DNA of 64,000 nt from Bordetella parapertussis (GCA_945861305.1 CAMATW010000001.1:1-64000); one strand, 5' to 3'. Counted from the first letter of the stretch, positions 18,526 through 28,265 are shown. Numbers and translations are program-made. The notes: generated from the letters alone by a model not told the origin.

Positions 18526-19893
18526 CTAGCCGCGCACCACCGCCATGGCCTCTTCCACCCGCTCGACCGCGTGCACGGTCATGCCCTCGATGGGTTTTTT
18601 GGGGGCATTGGCTTTTGGGATGACGGCCACGCTGAAGCCCAGCTTGGCGGCTTCTTTTAAGCGCTCTTGGCCGCGCGGGGCGGGGCGGACTTCGCCCGCT
18701 AAACCCACCTCGCCAAAAGCGATGAAGCCCTTGGGCAGGGGCTTGCCGCGCAAGCTAGACGTGATGGCCAACAGCACCGCCAAATCGGCAGCGGGCTCGC
18801 TGATGCGCACCCCACCTACCGCGTTGACAAACACGTCTTGGTCCATGCAGGCCACACCGGCGTGGCGGTGCAACACCGCCAGCAGCATGGCCAGTCGGTC
18901 GCGGTCCAAACCCACACTCAAGCGGCGGGGGCTGGGCCCACCGCTGTCGACCAGCGCTTGGATTTCCACCAACAAAGGGCGTGTGCCTTCCAAGGTGACC
19001 ATGACGCAACTTCCGGGAACTGGCTCGGCGTGTTGGCTGAGAAAAATGGCGCTGGGGTTGCTGACGCCTTTCAAACCTTTTTCGGTCATGGCGAAAACGC
19101 CAATCTCGTTCACCGCGCCAAAACGGTTTTTGATGGCCCGCACCAGCCGAAAACTGCTGTGCGTGTCGCCTTCAAAGTACAGCACCGTGTCGACCATGTG
19201 CTCCAGCACCCGCGGACCCGCCAACGCGCCCTCTTTGGTGACATGGCCCACCAAGACGATGGCGATGCCACTGGCCTTGGCCAAGCGGGTGAGGTGGGCG
19301 GCGCATTCACGCACTTGAGCGACAGAACCTGGCGCACTGGTGAGTTGGTCTGAATAGACGGTTTGGATGGAGTCGATGACGGCAATGTGCGGCGACTGCG
19401 CTTGCAGCGTGGCCATGATTTTTTCGAGCTGGGTTTCGGCCAGCACTTGCACGCGGCTGTTGTCCAGCCCCAAGCGGCGCGCCCGCAGTGCGACTTGTGC
19501 GCCGGACTCTTCGCCGGTGACGTACAAGGTGTTTTGACCACTGCGCTGCAAACCATCCAAGGCCTGCAACAACAAGGTGGATTTGCCAATGCCCGGGTCG
19601 CCGCCGATCAGCACCACACCGCCTTCGACCATGCCCCCGCCCAAGACGCGGTCAAGTTCGTCTTGGCCGGTGGGTGTGCGGTCCACGTCTTGCGCTTCGA
19701 TGTCGGACAGCGCAGTGACAGCCGAGGCCGGTGCCAAGCCGGCACGGGGCGCGAAGCGGTTTTTCACCGCGCCATCGGTGGACACGGCTTCCACCAAGGT
19801 GTTCCACGCCTCGCAATGCGGACATTTGCCCAGCCACTTTGGGCTGATGCCGCCGCACTCGGTGCAGCTGTAATGGGTTTTGTCTTTGGCCAT
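18526..19893 (-). CDS. radA: DNA repair protein RadA
   Basis: A RecA-like ATPase that promotes branch migration of recombination intermediates. The 455-residue product from the ATG at 19893 has an N-terminal zinc finger (Cys-Thr-Glu-Cys ... Cys-Pro-His-Cys), Walker A Gly-Gly-Asp-Pro-Gly-Ile-Gly-Lys-Ser-Thr, the RadA-specific Lys-Asn-Arg-Phe-Gly motif and a C-terminal Lon-protease-like domain. The open frame runs 40 codons further upstream, but those overlap the divergent MFS gene and are not RadA-like. TATCAT lies five bases before the ATG, hinting at a leaderless mRNA. Confidence 0.95.
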   Translation of the reverse strand: MAKDKTHYSCTECGGISPKWLGKCPHCEAWNTLVEAVSTDGAVKNRFAPRAGLAPASAVTALSDIEAQDVDRTPTGQDELDRVLGGGMVEGGVVLIGGDPGIGKSTLLLQALDGLQRSGQNTLYVTGEESGAQVALRARRLGLDNSRVQVLAETQLEKIMATLQAQSPHIAVIDSIQTVYSDQLTSAPGSVAQVRECAAHLTRLAKASGIAIVLVGHVTKEGALAGPRVLEHMVDTVLYFEGDTHSSFRLVRAIKNRFGAVNEIGVFAMTEKGLKGVSNPSAIFLSQHAEPVPGSCVMVTLEGTRPLLVEIQALVDSGGPSPRRLSVGLDRDRLAMLLAVLHRHAGVACMDQDVFVNAVGGVRISEPAADLAVLLAITSSLRGKPLPKGFIAFGEVGLAGEVRPAPRGQERLKEAAKLGFSVAVIPKANAPKKPIEGMTVHAVERVEEAMAVVRG

Positions 19894-19969
19894 GGCGCAT
19901 GATAGACAATCGATGGCTACAGCTTTGAATGTGCTCACCGTGACCCTGACGCCCCCTGACGAATCCCGC

Positions 19970-21166
19970 ATGACGCCCGACGAGCGGCGCTCGGCGTTTT
20001 CCTTGGCCAGCATTTACGCCCTGCGCATGTTGGGCCTGTTCATGGTGATGCCGGTGTTCATGTTGGAGGCCCGCCATTACGAGGGCGGCGACGACCTGTC
20101 CGCCATCGGCATGGCCATGGGCGTTTACGGCTTGGTACAGGCCGTGCTGCAAATTCCTTTTGGCATGGCCGCCGACCGCTTTGGCCGCAAAAGGGTGATT
20201 TACCTTGGGCTGGCCTTGCTGGCGCTGGGCAGCATCGTGGGCGCCATGGCCACGAGCGTCGGCGGTTTGGCTTTGGGTCGCGCACTGCAAGGCGGCGGGG
20301 CGATTTCTGCCGCAGTCACGGCACTGCTGGCCGACCAAACTCGGGACGCGGTGCGCACCAAAGGCACGGCCTTGGTGGGCGCCAGCATCGGCTTGATGTT
20401 TGCGCTGTCGTTGGTGTTGGGCCCCTTGCTGTCTGCTTGGGGGGGGTTGAGCGCAATTTTTGGTGTCACCCTGCTGCTGGCCGTGTGCGGCGTGGCGATT
20501 GTGCGTTGGTGGACACCGCCCGAGCCAGCGCTTCCCGTGGCGGGTCAAACCAAGCACAGTCTGTGGGGCTTGCTGGTGCATCCCGACCTGATTCGCCTGA
20601 ACTTTGGGGTGTTTGCCTTGTATGCGGTGCAACTGGCGTCTTGGGTGGCCATTCCTGCCTTGCTGATCCAAGCCGGAGTGGCCAGTGCAGACCACGGCTG
20701 GGTGTATTTGCCCGCAGTCTTGCTGTCTTTTGTGGTGATGGGTGTGACCCTGTTCCCCATGGAACGGCGCGGCCAGCTGCGCCCCCTCTTTTTGGGCTGC
20801 ATTCTCTTGGTGATGGCGGTGCAAGCGGGCTGGGGTTGGTTGGCCACGTCGTCTCCCCCTTTGTGGATGCTGGCCATCTTGTTGTTTTTGTTTTTCTGCG
20901 GCTTCAATGTTTTAGAAGCCAGCCAACCCAGTTTGGCGTCGCGCTTGGCGCCCACAGGTTCTCGCGGTGCGGCTTTGGGGGTGTACAACACCTTGCAGTC
21001 GCTGGGCATTTTTGCAGGCGGCGCGTTGGGCGGCTTGCTGCTCAAAAGCGTGGGCGCATCCGGCGTTTTCCTGACCAGTGCTGCGCTGATGCTGGTGTGG
21101 TTGGGGGTCGCTTGGGGCACACGCTTTGTCAATAAATCACCAAGCGGCGTGGCATCTGTTCACTGA
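19970..21166 (+). CDS. MFS-family efflux transporter (YajR-like)
   Basis: A major facilitator protein with about 12 membrane helices, 398 residues from the ATG at 19970. Motif A of MFS drug exporters is visible as Gly-Met-Ala-Ala-Asp-Arg-Phe-Gly-Arg-Lys-Arg-Val between helices 2 and 3; the N-terminus Glu-Arg-Arg-Ser-x-x-x-Leu-Ala-Ser-Ile-Tyr-Ala-Leu-Arg-Met-Leu-Gly resembles YajR-type exporters. The C-terminal YAM domain of E. coli YajR is absent. An earlier ATG (19913) is possible and would add 19 polar residues. Substrate unknown. Confidence 0.85.
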   Translation: MTPDERRSAFSLASIYALRMLGLFMVMPVFMLEARHYEGGDDLSAIGMAMGVYGLVQAVLQIPFGMAADRFGRKRVIYLGLALLALGSIVGAMATSVGGLALGRALQGGGAISAAVTALLADQTRDAVRTKGTALVGASIGLMFALSLVLGPLLSAWGGLSAIFGVTLLLAVCGVAIVRWWTPPEPALPVAGQTKHSLWGLLVHPDLIRLNFGVFALYAVQLASWVAIPALLIQAGVASADHGWVYLPAVLLSFVVMGVTLFPMERRGQLRPLFLGCILLVMAVQAGWGWLATSSPPLWMLAILLFLFFCGFNVLEASQPSLASRLAPTGSRGAALGVYNTLQSLGIFAGGALGGLLLKSVGASGVFLTSAALMLVWLGVAWGTRFVNKSPSGVASVH

Positions 21167-21229
21167 CCAGCGCGGTGGCGGGCCGCATAATCAACTTATT
21201 CCATTTCACAGCACTTAAGAGGACCACCC

Positions 21230-21703
21230 ATGGCAAGCGTTAACAAAGTTATTTTGATGGGCAACTGCGGCCGCGACCCCGAGGTGCGCTACCTCCCCAG
21301 CGGTCAAGCCGTGGCCAATGTCTCCATCGCCACCAGCACCAAACGCAAGGACAAAAACAGCGGCGAAACCATTGAAGATACCCAGTGGCACCGAATCACT
21401 TTTTACGACCGTCTCGCTGAAATAGCGGGTGAATACGTCAAAAAAGGTCGGCCCATTTACGTCGAAGGCCGATTGAAGTACGGCACCTACACCGACAAAA
21501 CCACCGGCGTGGAAAAAAACACGGTGGATATCATCGCCACCGAGTTGCAGTTATTGGGCGGCAGAGAAGGCATGGGCAGCCCCTCGGAAGATAGCGGCTC
21601 TCGCGCTCCAGCCCGCAGCGCAGCGCCAGCGGCAAGCGCCCCCCGTGCGTCAGCACCGGCCAAGTCCGGCTTTGACGACATGGACGACGACATCCCTTTT
21701 TAA
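21230..21703 (+). CDS. ssb: Single-stranded DNA-binding protein
   Basis: A 157-residue SSB: OB-fold (residues 1-112, with Asn-Lys-Val-Ile-Leu-Met-Gly-Asn and Gly-Arg-Asp-Pro-Glu-Val-Arg-Tyr), a Ser/Ala/Pro-rich linker, and the acidic tail Met-Asp-Asp-Asp-Ile-Pro-Phe that binds partner proteins such as RecO, PriA and Pol III chi. AAGAGGA precedes the ATG. Its stop is five bases from the comM stop on the opposite strand, within a CCTTTTT/AAAAAGG dyad that could act as a shared weak terminator. Confidence 0.97.
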   Translation: MASVNKVILMGNCGRDPEVRYLPSGQAVANVSIATSTKRKDKNSGETIEDTQWHRITFYDRLAEIAGEYVKKGRPIYVEGRLKYGTYTDKTTGVEKNTVDIIATELQLLGGREGMGSPSEDSGSRAPARSAAPAASAPRASAPAKSGFDDMDDDIPF

Positions 21704-21708
21704 GTCGG

Positions 21709-23226
21709 CTAAGCCAAAAAGGATCGGTATTGCAAGGCTTCGGCCATGTGCATTTGGCCGATTTCCAGTGCTTGCGCTAAATCGGCAATCGTTTGCGCCA
21801 AGCGCAACACCCTGTGCGTGGCTCTGGCTGACCAAGCACGTTGCTCAGCAGTGTGAGCTAACAAACTTGACGCCTCAGGGCTAAGCAACAAGGCTTGCAA
21901 CTGCGCTTGCGACAAGTCTTTGTTGCGGCACCCCTGACGCAGCCATGCACGTACATGGGCAGCAACACAGCGCGCTTTCACCACGCTTGTGCGCTCGCCC
22001 AGCGGGGCATGTAACAAAACTTCTGCCGACAAGGCGTTGACCGAGACCTGCATATCGATGCGGTCCCACAAGGGGCCGCTGATGCGCCCTTGGTAGCGAG
22101 CGACCTGTAAGGGACTGCAGCGACAACTGGGTTTTTGCATACCCAAATAGCCACAGGGACACGGGTTCATGGCCGCCACCATCTGAAACGCGGCGGGGTA
22201 CTCCACATGGTGCTTGGCCCGCGCCAAGTTGATGATGCCAGTCTCTAAGGGCTCGCGCAAAGCTTCAAGAGCAGCGCGTGAAAATTCAGGGAGTTCATCT
22301 AAAAAAAGAACGCCATGGTGGGCTAAGGATATTTCTCCTGGGCGAGGCGGCGCACCGCCTCCCACCAAGGCCGCCAAGCTCGCACTGTGGTGCGGATGGC
22401 GATACGGGCGTTGGCCCCACTGCGCCAAACACACAGGTCCGTAGATGCTGTGAATCGCTGCCGTTTGCAAGGCTTGCTCTAGGCGCAGGGGGGGCAATAG
22501 TCCGGCTAAACGTTGCGCCAACATGGACTTACCCACCCCAGGCGGCCCCACCAACAACAAACTGTGACCCCCCGCTGCGGCTACTTCCAAGGCGCGCTTG
22601 ACTCCGGCATGGCCTTTGATGTCTTGTAAGTCGCCTGTTGCTACGAGACTTTCCTGTGGCAACTGGGTTTGCACCCGTAAGGGCTGCCAAGCTGCATCGG
22701 CTTGCGTGGCTGAGGACAATGCTTGCAAAACGTCTTGGAGTTGCTTGACGCTGTATACCCGCGTGCCTGGCACCAAGGCGGCCTCTTGGGCGCTACCAGC
22801 GGGCAAAACCAAGGCTGCTGTCGACCCCTCTTGGTGCAAGGCTTGCGCCATCGCCAATGCGCCGCGCACAGGCCTTAATTCGCCGGATAAGGACAATTCC
22901 CCTGCAAACTCGTAACCAACCAGTGCCTCTGGGGGCAAAGCACCGCTTGCGGCCAAGATGCCAACCGCAATGGGCAAGTCAAAGCGCCCAGACTCTTTGG
23001 GCAAATCGGCAGGCGCCAAGTTGACAGTGATGCGCTGGTTGCTGGGAAACGCCAACCCGCTGTTAAGGATGGCCGAGCGCACCCGCTCCCGCGCTTCTCG
23101 CACCTCGGTTTCGGCCAAGCCCACCAAGCCAAAGCTGGGCAAGCCATTGGCCAAATGCACCTCCACGGTGACGCGTGGAGACTGCAGCCCCCAAACCGCG
23201 CGGCTGTGCACCGCTGCAAACCCCAT
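21709..23226 (-). CDS. comM: ComM/YifB-family AAA+ ATPase (Mg chelatase-like)
   Basis: A 505-residue protein with an N-terminal Lon-like domain (Pro-Ser-Phe-x-Leu-Val-Gly-Leu-Ala-Glu), a central AAA+ module (Gly-Pro-Pro-Gly-Val-Gly-Lys-Ser; Leu-Phe-Leu-Asp-Glu-Leu-Pro-Glu-Phe) and a C-terminal Mg-chelatase-like helical domain. ComM is a hexameric helicase that aids branch migration during natural transformation. The ATG at 23226 is chosen since AAGGAG lies six bases before it; the ATG at 23232 would abut that motif. Its presence alone does not prove competence, as the gene is widespread. Confidence 0.92.
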   Translation of the reverse strand: MGFAAVHSRAVWGLQSPRVTVEVHLANGLPSFGLVGLAETEVREARERVRSAILNSGLAFPSNQRITVNLAPADLPKESGRFDLPIAVGILAASGALPPEALVGYEFAGELSLSGELRPVRGALAMAQALHQEGSTAALVLPAGSAQEAALVPGTRVYSVKQLQDVLQALSSATQADAAWQPLRVQTQLPQESLVATGDLQDIKGHAGVKRALEVAAAGGHSLLLVGPPGVGKSMLAQRLAGLLPPLRLEQALQTAAIHSIYGPVCLAQWGQRPYRHPHHSASLAALVGGGAPPRPGEISLAHHGVLFLDELPEFSRAALEALREPLETGIINLARAKHHVEYPAAFQMVAAMNPCPCGYLGMQKPSCRCSPLQVARYQGRISGPLWDRIDMQVSVNALSAEVLLHAPLGERTSVVKARCVAAHVRAWLRQGCRNKDLSQAQLQALLLSPEASSLLAHTAEQRAWSARATHRVLRLAQTIADLAQALEIGQMHMAEALQYRSFLA

Positions 23227-23282
23227 GCTCATCTCCTTATTTTGGTGCGCGCCCCACAAACGTGCGCTTCAAGCACCTTGGC

Positions 23283-23299
23283 CGCACCAATCGGGTGCT
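23283..23299 (+). promoter_or_regulatory. NtrC-type operator
   Basis: GCACC-AATCG-GGTGC, a perfect dyad matching the NtrC consensus (TGCACC-N5-GGTGCA) except for its outermost bases. It is centred about 85 bases before the expected start of transcription from the sigma-54 promoter below, a plausible enhancer distance. Confidence 0.75.
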
Positions 23300-23350
23300 A
23301 TTTGCGTGTTTTATGGGTCATCCACAAGCGCAAACAGCTTCAAGTGTGCT

Positions 23351-23366
23351 TGGCATAAAGCCTGCT
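23351..23366 (+). promoter_or_regulatory. Sigma-54 (-24/-12) promoter of glnK-amtB
   Basis: TGGCATAAAGCCTGCT has the invariant GG and GC exactly 10 bases apart and matches TGGCAC-N5-TTGCW at all but two informative positions. It lies 52 bases before glnK and downstream of the NtrC dyad, the standard arrangement of nitrogen-regulated glnK-amtB. Confidence 0.75.
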
Positions 23367-23406
23367 AAGTACAAGTTCCACTGCAGATATTTCGCAGTTC
23401 CACTGA

Positions 23407-23757
<351 letters not shown>

Positions 23758-23780
23758 TGTTTTCGATAAGGACAACCATC

Positions 23781-25310
23781 ATGAAAAAATTCATTGCCGC
23801 CTTAGCCTTGGGGCTGAGTCTGGTCTTTGCCCACGGTGTGAGCCTGGCCGAAGACGCACCCGCCAAGCCTGCCGCTGAAGCCGCCGCTCCTGTTGCACCC
23901 GCTGCAGAGAAAACCGAAGCTGCTGCGCCTGCACCTGCTGCTGCTGCCGAAACGGAAGCACCTGCTGCGGCCCCCGCCTTGGTTCCCAACAAAGGAGACA
24001 CCGCGTGGATGACCATCGCTACTGTGTTGGTCATTCTCATGACCATCCCTGGCTTGGCACTGTTCTACGGCGGCTTGGTTCGCTCTAAAAACATGTTGTC
24101 GGTGCTGATGCAGGTGTTTGTGGTTACCTCACTCATCTATGTACTGTGGGTGTTGTACGGCTACACCGTGGCATTTACCGCTGGCAACCCGTTCTTTGGC
24201 TCGTTTGACAAGCTGTTCTTCAAGGGCATCACGGTAGATTCTGTGGCTGCAACTTTCAGCAAAGGCGTGGTCATTCCTGAGTTCACATTCGCGGCCTTCC
24301 AAGCCACATTTGCAGCTATCACCTGTGCCTTGATCGTCGGTGCATTTGCCGAGCGCATCAAGTTCTCGGCTGTGTTGTTGTTCTGTACGCTGTGGTTCAC
24401 CTTCAGCTACCTGCCTGTGGCCCACATGGTGTGGTACTGGGACGGCCCCGACGCCATCAGCGATGCCGCATCTCTTGAGAAAGTCACTGCTGCTGCGGGC
24501 TGGTTGTGGGCCAAAGGCGCACTCGACTTCGCAGGCGGCACCGTGGTGCACATCAATGCCGCGGTGGCTGGCTTGGTGGGTGCCTTCATGGTTGGCAAGC
24601 GAATTGGCTACGGCAAAGAATCCATGGCGCCTCACAGCCTGACATTGACCATGGTCGGTGCAGCGCTGTTGTGGGTGGGTTGGTTCGGTTTCAATGCAGG
24701 CTCGAACTTGGAAGCCAATGGTTTGACTGCGCTGGCTTTTGTCAACACCTTGGTGGCGACTGCTGCTGCCACCTTGGCATGGATTGCAGGTGAAGCAATT
24801 GCCAAAGGCAAAGCATCGATGCTGGGTGCAGCTTCGGGTGCAGTGGCCGGTTTGGTGGCCATCACCCCTGCTTGCGGATTTGTCGGCCCCATGGGCGCCA
24901 TCGTCATCGGCTTGGTTGCAGGTTTGCTGTGTCTGTGGGGCGTGAATGGCTTGAAACGCCTGTTGGGCGCGGATGACACCTTGGACGTGTTCGGTGTGCA
25001 TGGCGTGGGCGGTATCGTCGGCGCCTTGTTGACCGGCGTGTTTGCCGCTCCCTCATTGGGCGGCACAGGCGTCTATGACTATGTGGCCAATGCCGTCAAC
25101 CCCGACTTCAGCATCGGTGGCCAAGTGTGGATTCAATTGCAAGCCGTCATCACCACCATTGTGTGGTCCGGCGTGGTGTCTGTGATTGCCTACAAACTGG
25201 TCGACATCGTGGTGGGTTTGCGCGTCACGGAAGAAGAAGAGCGCGAAGGCTTGGATATCTCCAGCCACGGCGAGACTGCCTACCACCGCGAAGGTTTCGT
25301 TTCAGGGTGA
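23781..25310 (+). CDS. amtB: Ammonium transporter AmtB
   Basis: A 509-residue trimeric channel for ammonium/ammonia in the inner membrane. The ATG at 23781 follows AAGGA and starts a cleavable signal peptide (Met-Lys-Lys-Phe-Ile-Ala-Ala-Leu). A stretch of about 50 Ala/Pro/Glu-rich residues then precedes the first core helix, longer than in E. coli AmtB. The pore twin histidines are seen in Val-Val-His-Ile-Asn and Gly-Val-His-Gly-Val-Gly-Gly. Its partner GlnK is encoded immediately upstream, and a terminator follows. Confidence 0.95.
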   Translation: MKKFIAALALGLSLVFAHGVSLAEDAPAKPAAEAAAPVAPAAEKTEAAAPAPAAAAETEAPAAAPALVPNKGDTAWMTIATVLVILMTIPGLALFYGGLVRSKNMLSVLMQVFVVTSLIYVLWVLYGYTVAFTAGNPFFGSFDKLFFKGITVDSVAATFSKGVVIPEFTFAAFQATFAAITCALIVGAFAERIKFSAVLLFCTLWFTFSYLPVAHMVWYWDGPDAISDAASLEKVTAAAGWLWAKGALDFAGGTVVHINAAVAGLVGAFMVGKRIGYGKESMAPHSLTLTMVGAALLWVGWFGFNAGSNLEANGLTALAFVNTLVATAAATLAWIAGEAIAKGKASMLGAASGAVAGLVAITPACGFVGPMGAIVIGLVAGLLCLWGVNGLKRLLGADDTLDVFGVHGVGGIVGALLTGVFAAPSLGGTGVYDYVANAVNPDFSIGGQVWIQLQAVITTIVWSGVVSVIAYKLVDIVVGLRVTEEEEREGLDISSHGETAYHREGFVSG

Positions 25311-25316
25311 AACGGG

Positions 25317-25341
25317 AAGCCCGCTTAGGCGGGCTTATTTT
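25317..25341 (+). terminator. Rho-independent terminator after amtB
   Basis: AAGCCCGC-TTAG-GCGGGCTT followed by ATTTT: an 8-bp stem with a 4-base loop, six bases after the amtB stop. The A/T ends on both sides could let it also stop metH transcripts arriving from the right. Confidence 0.88.
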
Positions 25342-25350
25342 GCGCGTGGC

Positions 25351-28170
25351 TTAGAGGTTGGGCGCAAGCAAACGCAGCAGGTCTTTGTCGTCCACGCCTT
25401 GACGCAGCGCCAAATCTTGCACTTGGTCGTCGCCAATGCGGCCCACGTTGAAATAACAAGCCTCGGGGTGGGCCAGGTAAAAACCGCTCACACTCGCGGC
25501 CGGTGTCATGGCCATGCTCTCAGTCAGCGTCATGCCAATGTCTTGGCATTGCAGCAAGTCGAACATTTGCTTTTTCACGCTGTGGTCGGGGCAGGCGGGG
25601 TAACCGGGTGCAGGGCGAATGCCTTGGTATTTTTCTTTGATCAGCTCTTCGTTGCTTAGCTGCTCTGCGGCGGCATAGCCCCACAGGTCGCGGCGCACCC
25701 GGGCATGCATGCACTCGGCAAAAGCCTCGGCCAAGCGGTCGGCCAATGCTTTGAGCATGATGGCGCTGTAGTCGTCGTGGTCGTCAATGAAATATTTTTC
25801 TTTCGCGTCCACGCCCACACCGGTGGTCACCGCGAACAGGCCCACGTGGTCTTGCAGCCCGCTGGCCTGGCCTTGCGCATGGTTCAAAGGTGCGACAAAG
25901 TCAGACAAACAACGGTTGGGGTTTTGCACGCCGTCATGCACCGGCTTTTCAGTTTGCTGGCGCAGGCCGTGCCAGGTGAGCGCACGCTGGCTGCGGCTCT
26001 CGTCGGTCCACAGCACGATGTCGTCACCCACGCTGTTGGCAGGGTACAAACCCACCACCGCATGCGCTTGCAACCAGCGGCCTTCAATCAAGCGCTTGAG
26101 CATGCGCTTGCCGTCGCTGAACACCCGCTGCGCTTCGGTGCCCACCACCTCGTCTTTCAAGATGGCGGGGAAGGGGCCGGCCAAATCCCAGGTTTGGAAG
26201 AACGGGCCCCAGTCGATGAAGGGTTCCAGTTCCCCTAAGTCAAAGTTTTTGAACACGCGCTTGCCGATGAACTTCGGTAGGGTGGGCTGAAACGCCGCCC
26301 AATCAATGAGCGCGGCGTTGGCACGTGCTTTGGCGAGCGGCAGCAAGGGCGTTTGTTTTTTGTTGGCGTGTTGTTCACGCACCTTGGCGTAGTCTGCATT
26401 CAGCTCGTCGATGTACTGCGCCGCTTGGTCACTCAGCAAACCTTGCGCCACGCCCACGCTGCGTGAGGCGTCGGGCACATAAACCACGGGGCCTTCGTAA
26501 TGCGGCGCGATTTTCACCGCGGTGTGCACACGGCTGCAGGTGGCGCCCCCAATCAGCAGCGGGATTTTGCGCAAGCGGAAGTGGTCGTCCTTTTGCATCT
26601 CGGCGGCCACGTACTGCATTTCTTCCAAGCTGGGGGTGATGAGGCCCGACAAGCCGATGATGTCCGCACCTTCCACCTTGGCGCGGGCCAAGATTTCGTG
26701 GCAAGGCACCATCACGCCCATGTTCACGACGTCAAAGTTGTTGCACTGAAGCACGACGGTAACGATGTTTTTGCCAATGTCATGCACATCGCCTTTGACC
26801 GTGGCAATCACAATCTTGCCCTTGGTTTTCACGTCCTCGCCAGCCGCTTCTTGCAGGCGTTTTTCTTCTTCGATGTAGGGGATGAGATGCGCCACGGCCT
26901 GCTTCATCACGCGAGCGCTTTTCACCACCTGCGGCAAAAACATCTTGCCTTGGCCAAACAAATCGCCGACCACATTCATGCCGTCCATCAGCGGGCCTTC
27001 GATCACATGCAGCGGCCTGCCGCCACGGGCCAGCACCTCTTGGTAGGCGGCTTCGGTGTCTTCGTTGATGAAGTCGGTGATGCCATGCACCAGCGCGTGG
27101 CTGAGTTTGTGCGACACGCTCACCGGCGCATCAGGTGTGCCACGCCAAGCGCGTTTGGCGCTGTCGTCCTTGGCCGCGCCTTTGGCGCTTTCGGCCACTT
27201 CGATCAAACGCTCGCCGGGGGTTAGGTGTTGTTCGCCATCTTTGTATTTGGGCGTTCTGTTCAACACCACGTCTTCCACACGCTCGCGCAGCGTGGGCTC
27301 GAGGTCGTCGTACACCCCGACCATGCCCGCGTTGACGATGCCCATGTCCATGCCCGCTTGGATGGCGTGGTACAGAAACACGGTGTGGATGGCTTCGCGC
27401 ACCGGGTCGTTGCCGCGGAAAGAAAAACTCACATTCGACACGCCGCCGCTCACTTTCGCGCCGGGCAGGTTCTGTTTGATCCAACGGGTGGCGTTGATGA
27501 AGTCCACCGCGTAGTTGTCGTGCTCTTCAATGCCGGTGGCGATGGCAAAAATATTTGGGTCAAAGATGATGTCTTCGGGCGCAAAGCCCACTTCGTCCAC
27601 CAGCACGCGGTAAGCGCGTTCGCAAATTTCCACCTTGCGTTGGTAGGTGTCGGCCTGACCTTTTTCGTCAAAGGCCATCACCACAACGGCCGCACCATAG
27701 CGTTTGATCAGCTTGGCTTGGCGCTTGAATTCGTCCAAACCCTCTTTCATGCTGATGGAGTTGACGATGCCCTTGCCTTGGATGCAACGCAGGCCCGCTT
27801 CGATGACCGACCACTTCGAGCTGTCGATCATGATGGGCACACGGGCGATGTCGGGCTCGGATGCGATCAGGTTCAAAAACCGCACCATGGCCGCCAAGCT
27901 GTCGAGCATGGCCTCGTCCATGTTGATGTCGATGATTTGTGCGCCGTTTTCCACTTGATGACGCGCCACCGCCAATGCCTGCTCGTACTCGCCATTCAAA
28001 ATCATGCGGGCAAAGGCCTTGGAACCGGTGACATTGGTGCGCTCGCCGATGTTCACAAACGAGGCTTGGGGCTGCGCGCCAGTGCCGTCATCGCTGGCAG
28101 TCACGCCAATGCGAACGGGCTCTAAGCCCGAGAGCTTCATGGGGGGAACAGCGGTGTGTAGGGTCGTCAT
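25351..28170 (-). CDS. metH: Methionine synthase, folate/cobalamin/activation part
   Basis: The second half of cobalamin-dependent methionine synthase as a separate 939-residue protein: pterin-binding domain ([12 protein letters not shown]), helical cap, B12-binding domain with the cobalt-ligand motif Asp-Val-His-Asp-Ile-Gly-Lys-Asn, and the SAM-binding activation domain at the C-terminus. It moves the methyl group from methyl-THF to cobalamin; the homocysteine domain is encoded by the next gene upstream. The ATG at 28170 is preferred because AGGTGA lies just before it. That Shine-Dalgarno is inside a hairpin linked to an SAH riboswitch. Confidence 0.95.
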   Translation of the reverse strand: MTTLHTAVPPMKLSGLEPVRIGVTASDDGTGAQPQASFVNIGERTNVTGSKAFARMILNGEYEQALAVARHQVENGAQIIDINMDEAMLDSLAAMVRFLNLIASEPDIARVPIMIDSSKWSVIEAGLRCIQGKGIVNSISMKEGLDEFKRQAKLIKRYGAAVVVMAFDEKGQADTYQRKVEICERAYRVLVDEVGFAPEDIIFDPNIFAIATGIEEHDNYAVDFINATRWIKQNLPGAKVSGGVSNVSFSFRGNDPVREAIHTVFLYHAIQAGMDMGIVNAGMVGVYDDLEPTLRERVEDVVLNRTPKYKDGEQHLTPGERLIEVAESAKGAAKDDSAKRAWRGTPDAPVSVSHKLSHALVHGITDFINEDTEAAYQEVLARGGRPLHVIEGPLMDGMNVVGDLFGQGKMFLPQVVKSARVMKQAVAHLIPYIEEEKRLQEAAGEDVKTKGKIVIATVKGDVHDIGKNIVTVVLQCNNFDVVNMGVMVPCHEILARAKVEGADIIGLSGLITPSLEEMQYVAAEMQKDDHFRLRKIPLLIGGATCSRVHTAVKIAPHYEGPVVYVPDASRSVGVAQGLLSDQAAQYIDELNADYAKVREQHANKKQTPLLPLAKARANAALIDWAAFQPTLPKFIGKRVFKNFDLGELEPFIDWGPFFQTWDLAGPFPAILKDEVVGTEAQRVFSDGKRMLKRLIEGRWLQAHAVVGLYPANSVGDDIVLWTDESRSQRALTWHGLRQQTEKPVHDGVQNPNRCLSDFVAPLNHAQGQASGLQDHVGLFAVTTGVGVDAKEKYFIDDHDDYSAIMLKALADRLAEAFAECMHARVRRDLWGYAAAEQLSNEELIKEKYQGIRPAPGYPACPDHSVKKQMFDLLQCQDIGMTLTESMAMTPAASVSGFYLAHPEACYFNVGRIGDDQVQDLALRQGVDDKDLLRLLAPNL

Positions 28171-28172
28171 GG

Positions 28173-28202
28173 GCTCACCTGATAGATGCAAAGCAGGTGA
28201 GC
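28173..28202 (-). promoter_or_regulatory. Shine-Dalgarno-sequestering hairpin of metH
   Basis: GCTCACCTG and CAGGTGAGC form a perfect 9-bp inverted repeat with a 12-base loop. Its downstream arm (in the transcript) contains the AGGTGA Shine-Dalgarno of the ATG at 28170. Its upstream arm shares GCUC with the 3' strand of the SAH aptamer, so the hairpin and the aptamer exclude each other. SAH binding would free the ribosome site, i.e. an ON switch. Confidence 0.8.
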
Positions 28203-28265
28203 GTCGTTGCGAAGAATCATCTCAAGCCTGGCTTCGTGCGAAGCTGCAACGCTCCTTGAGATGAT
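28196..28265 (-). ncRNA. SAH riboswitch
   Basis: On the transcript the region reads CUCAAGGAGCGUUGC, a small hairpin AGCUUCG/CGAAGC, then GCCAGGCUUGAG and finally GCAACGACGCUCACC. These match the conserved AGGAGCGCUGC ... CCAGGCUCG ... ACGGCGCUCA blocks of the S-adenosylhomocysteine riboswitch, with P1 as AGCGUUGC pairing GCAACG-A-CGCU and the CUCAA/UUGAG pseudoknot. It lies in the 111-bp gap between the two metH genes. SAH accumulation calls for homocysteine remethylation, which fits its position before metH. Confidence 0.92.

Noticed and set aside
19652..20824. 390-codon minus-strand frame spanning radA and the MFS gene
   Set aside because: His/Gln/Arg-rich shadow of two strong genes; it crosses their divergent promoters.
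24129..25001. 290-codon minus-strand frame opposite amtB
   Set aside because: Cys/His/Gln-rich antisense reading of the Amt core; no motif.
26500..28125. Long plus-strand open frames (241 and 299 codons) opposite metH
   Set aside because: They are antisense to well-conserved metH domains and show the same shadow composition; no ribosome site or family resemblance.
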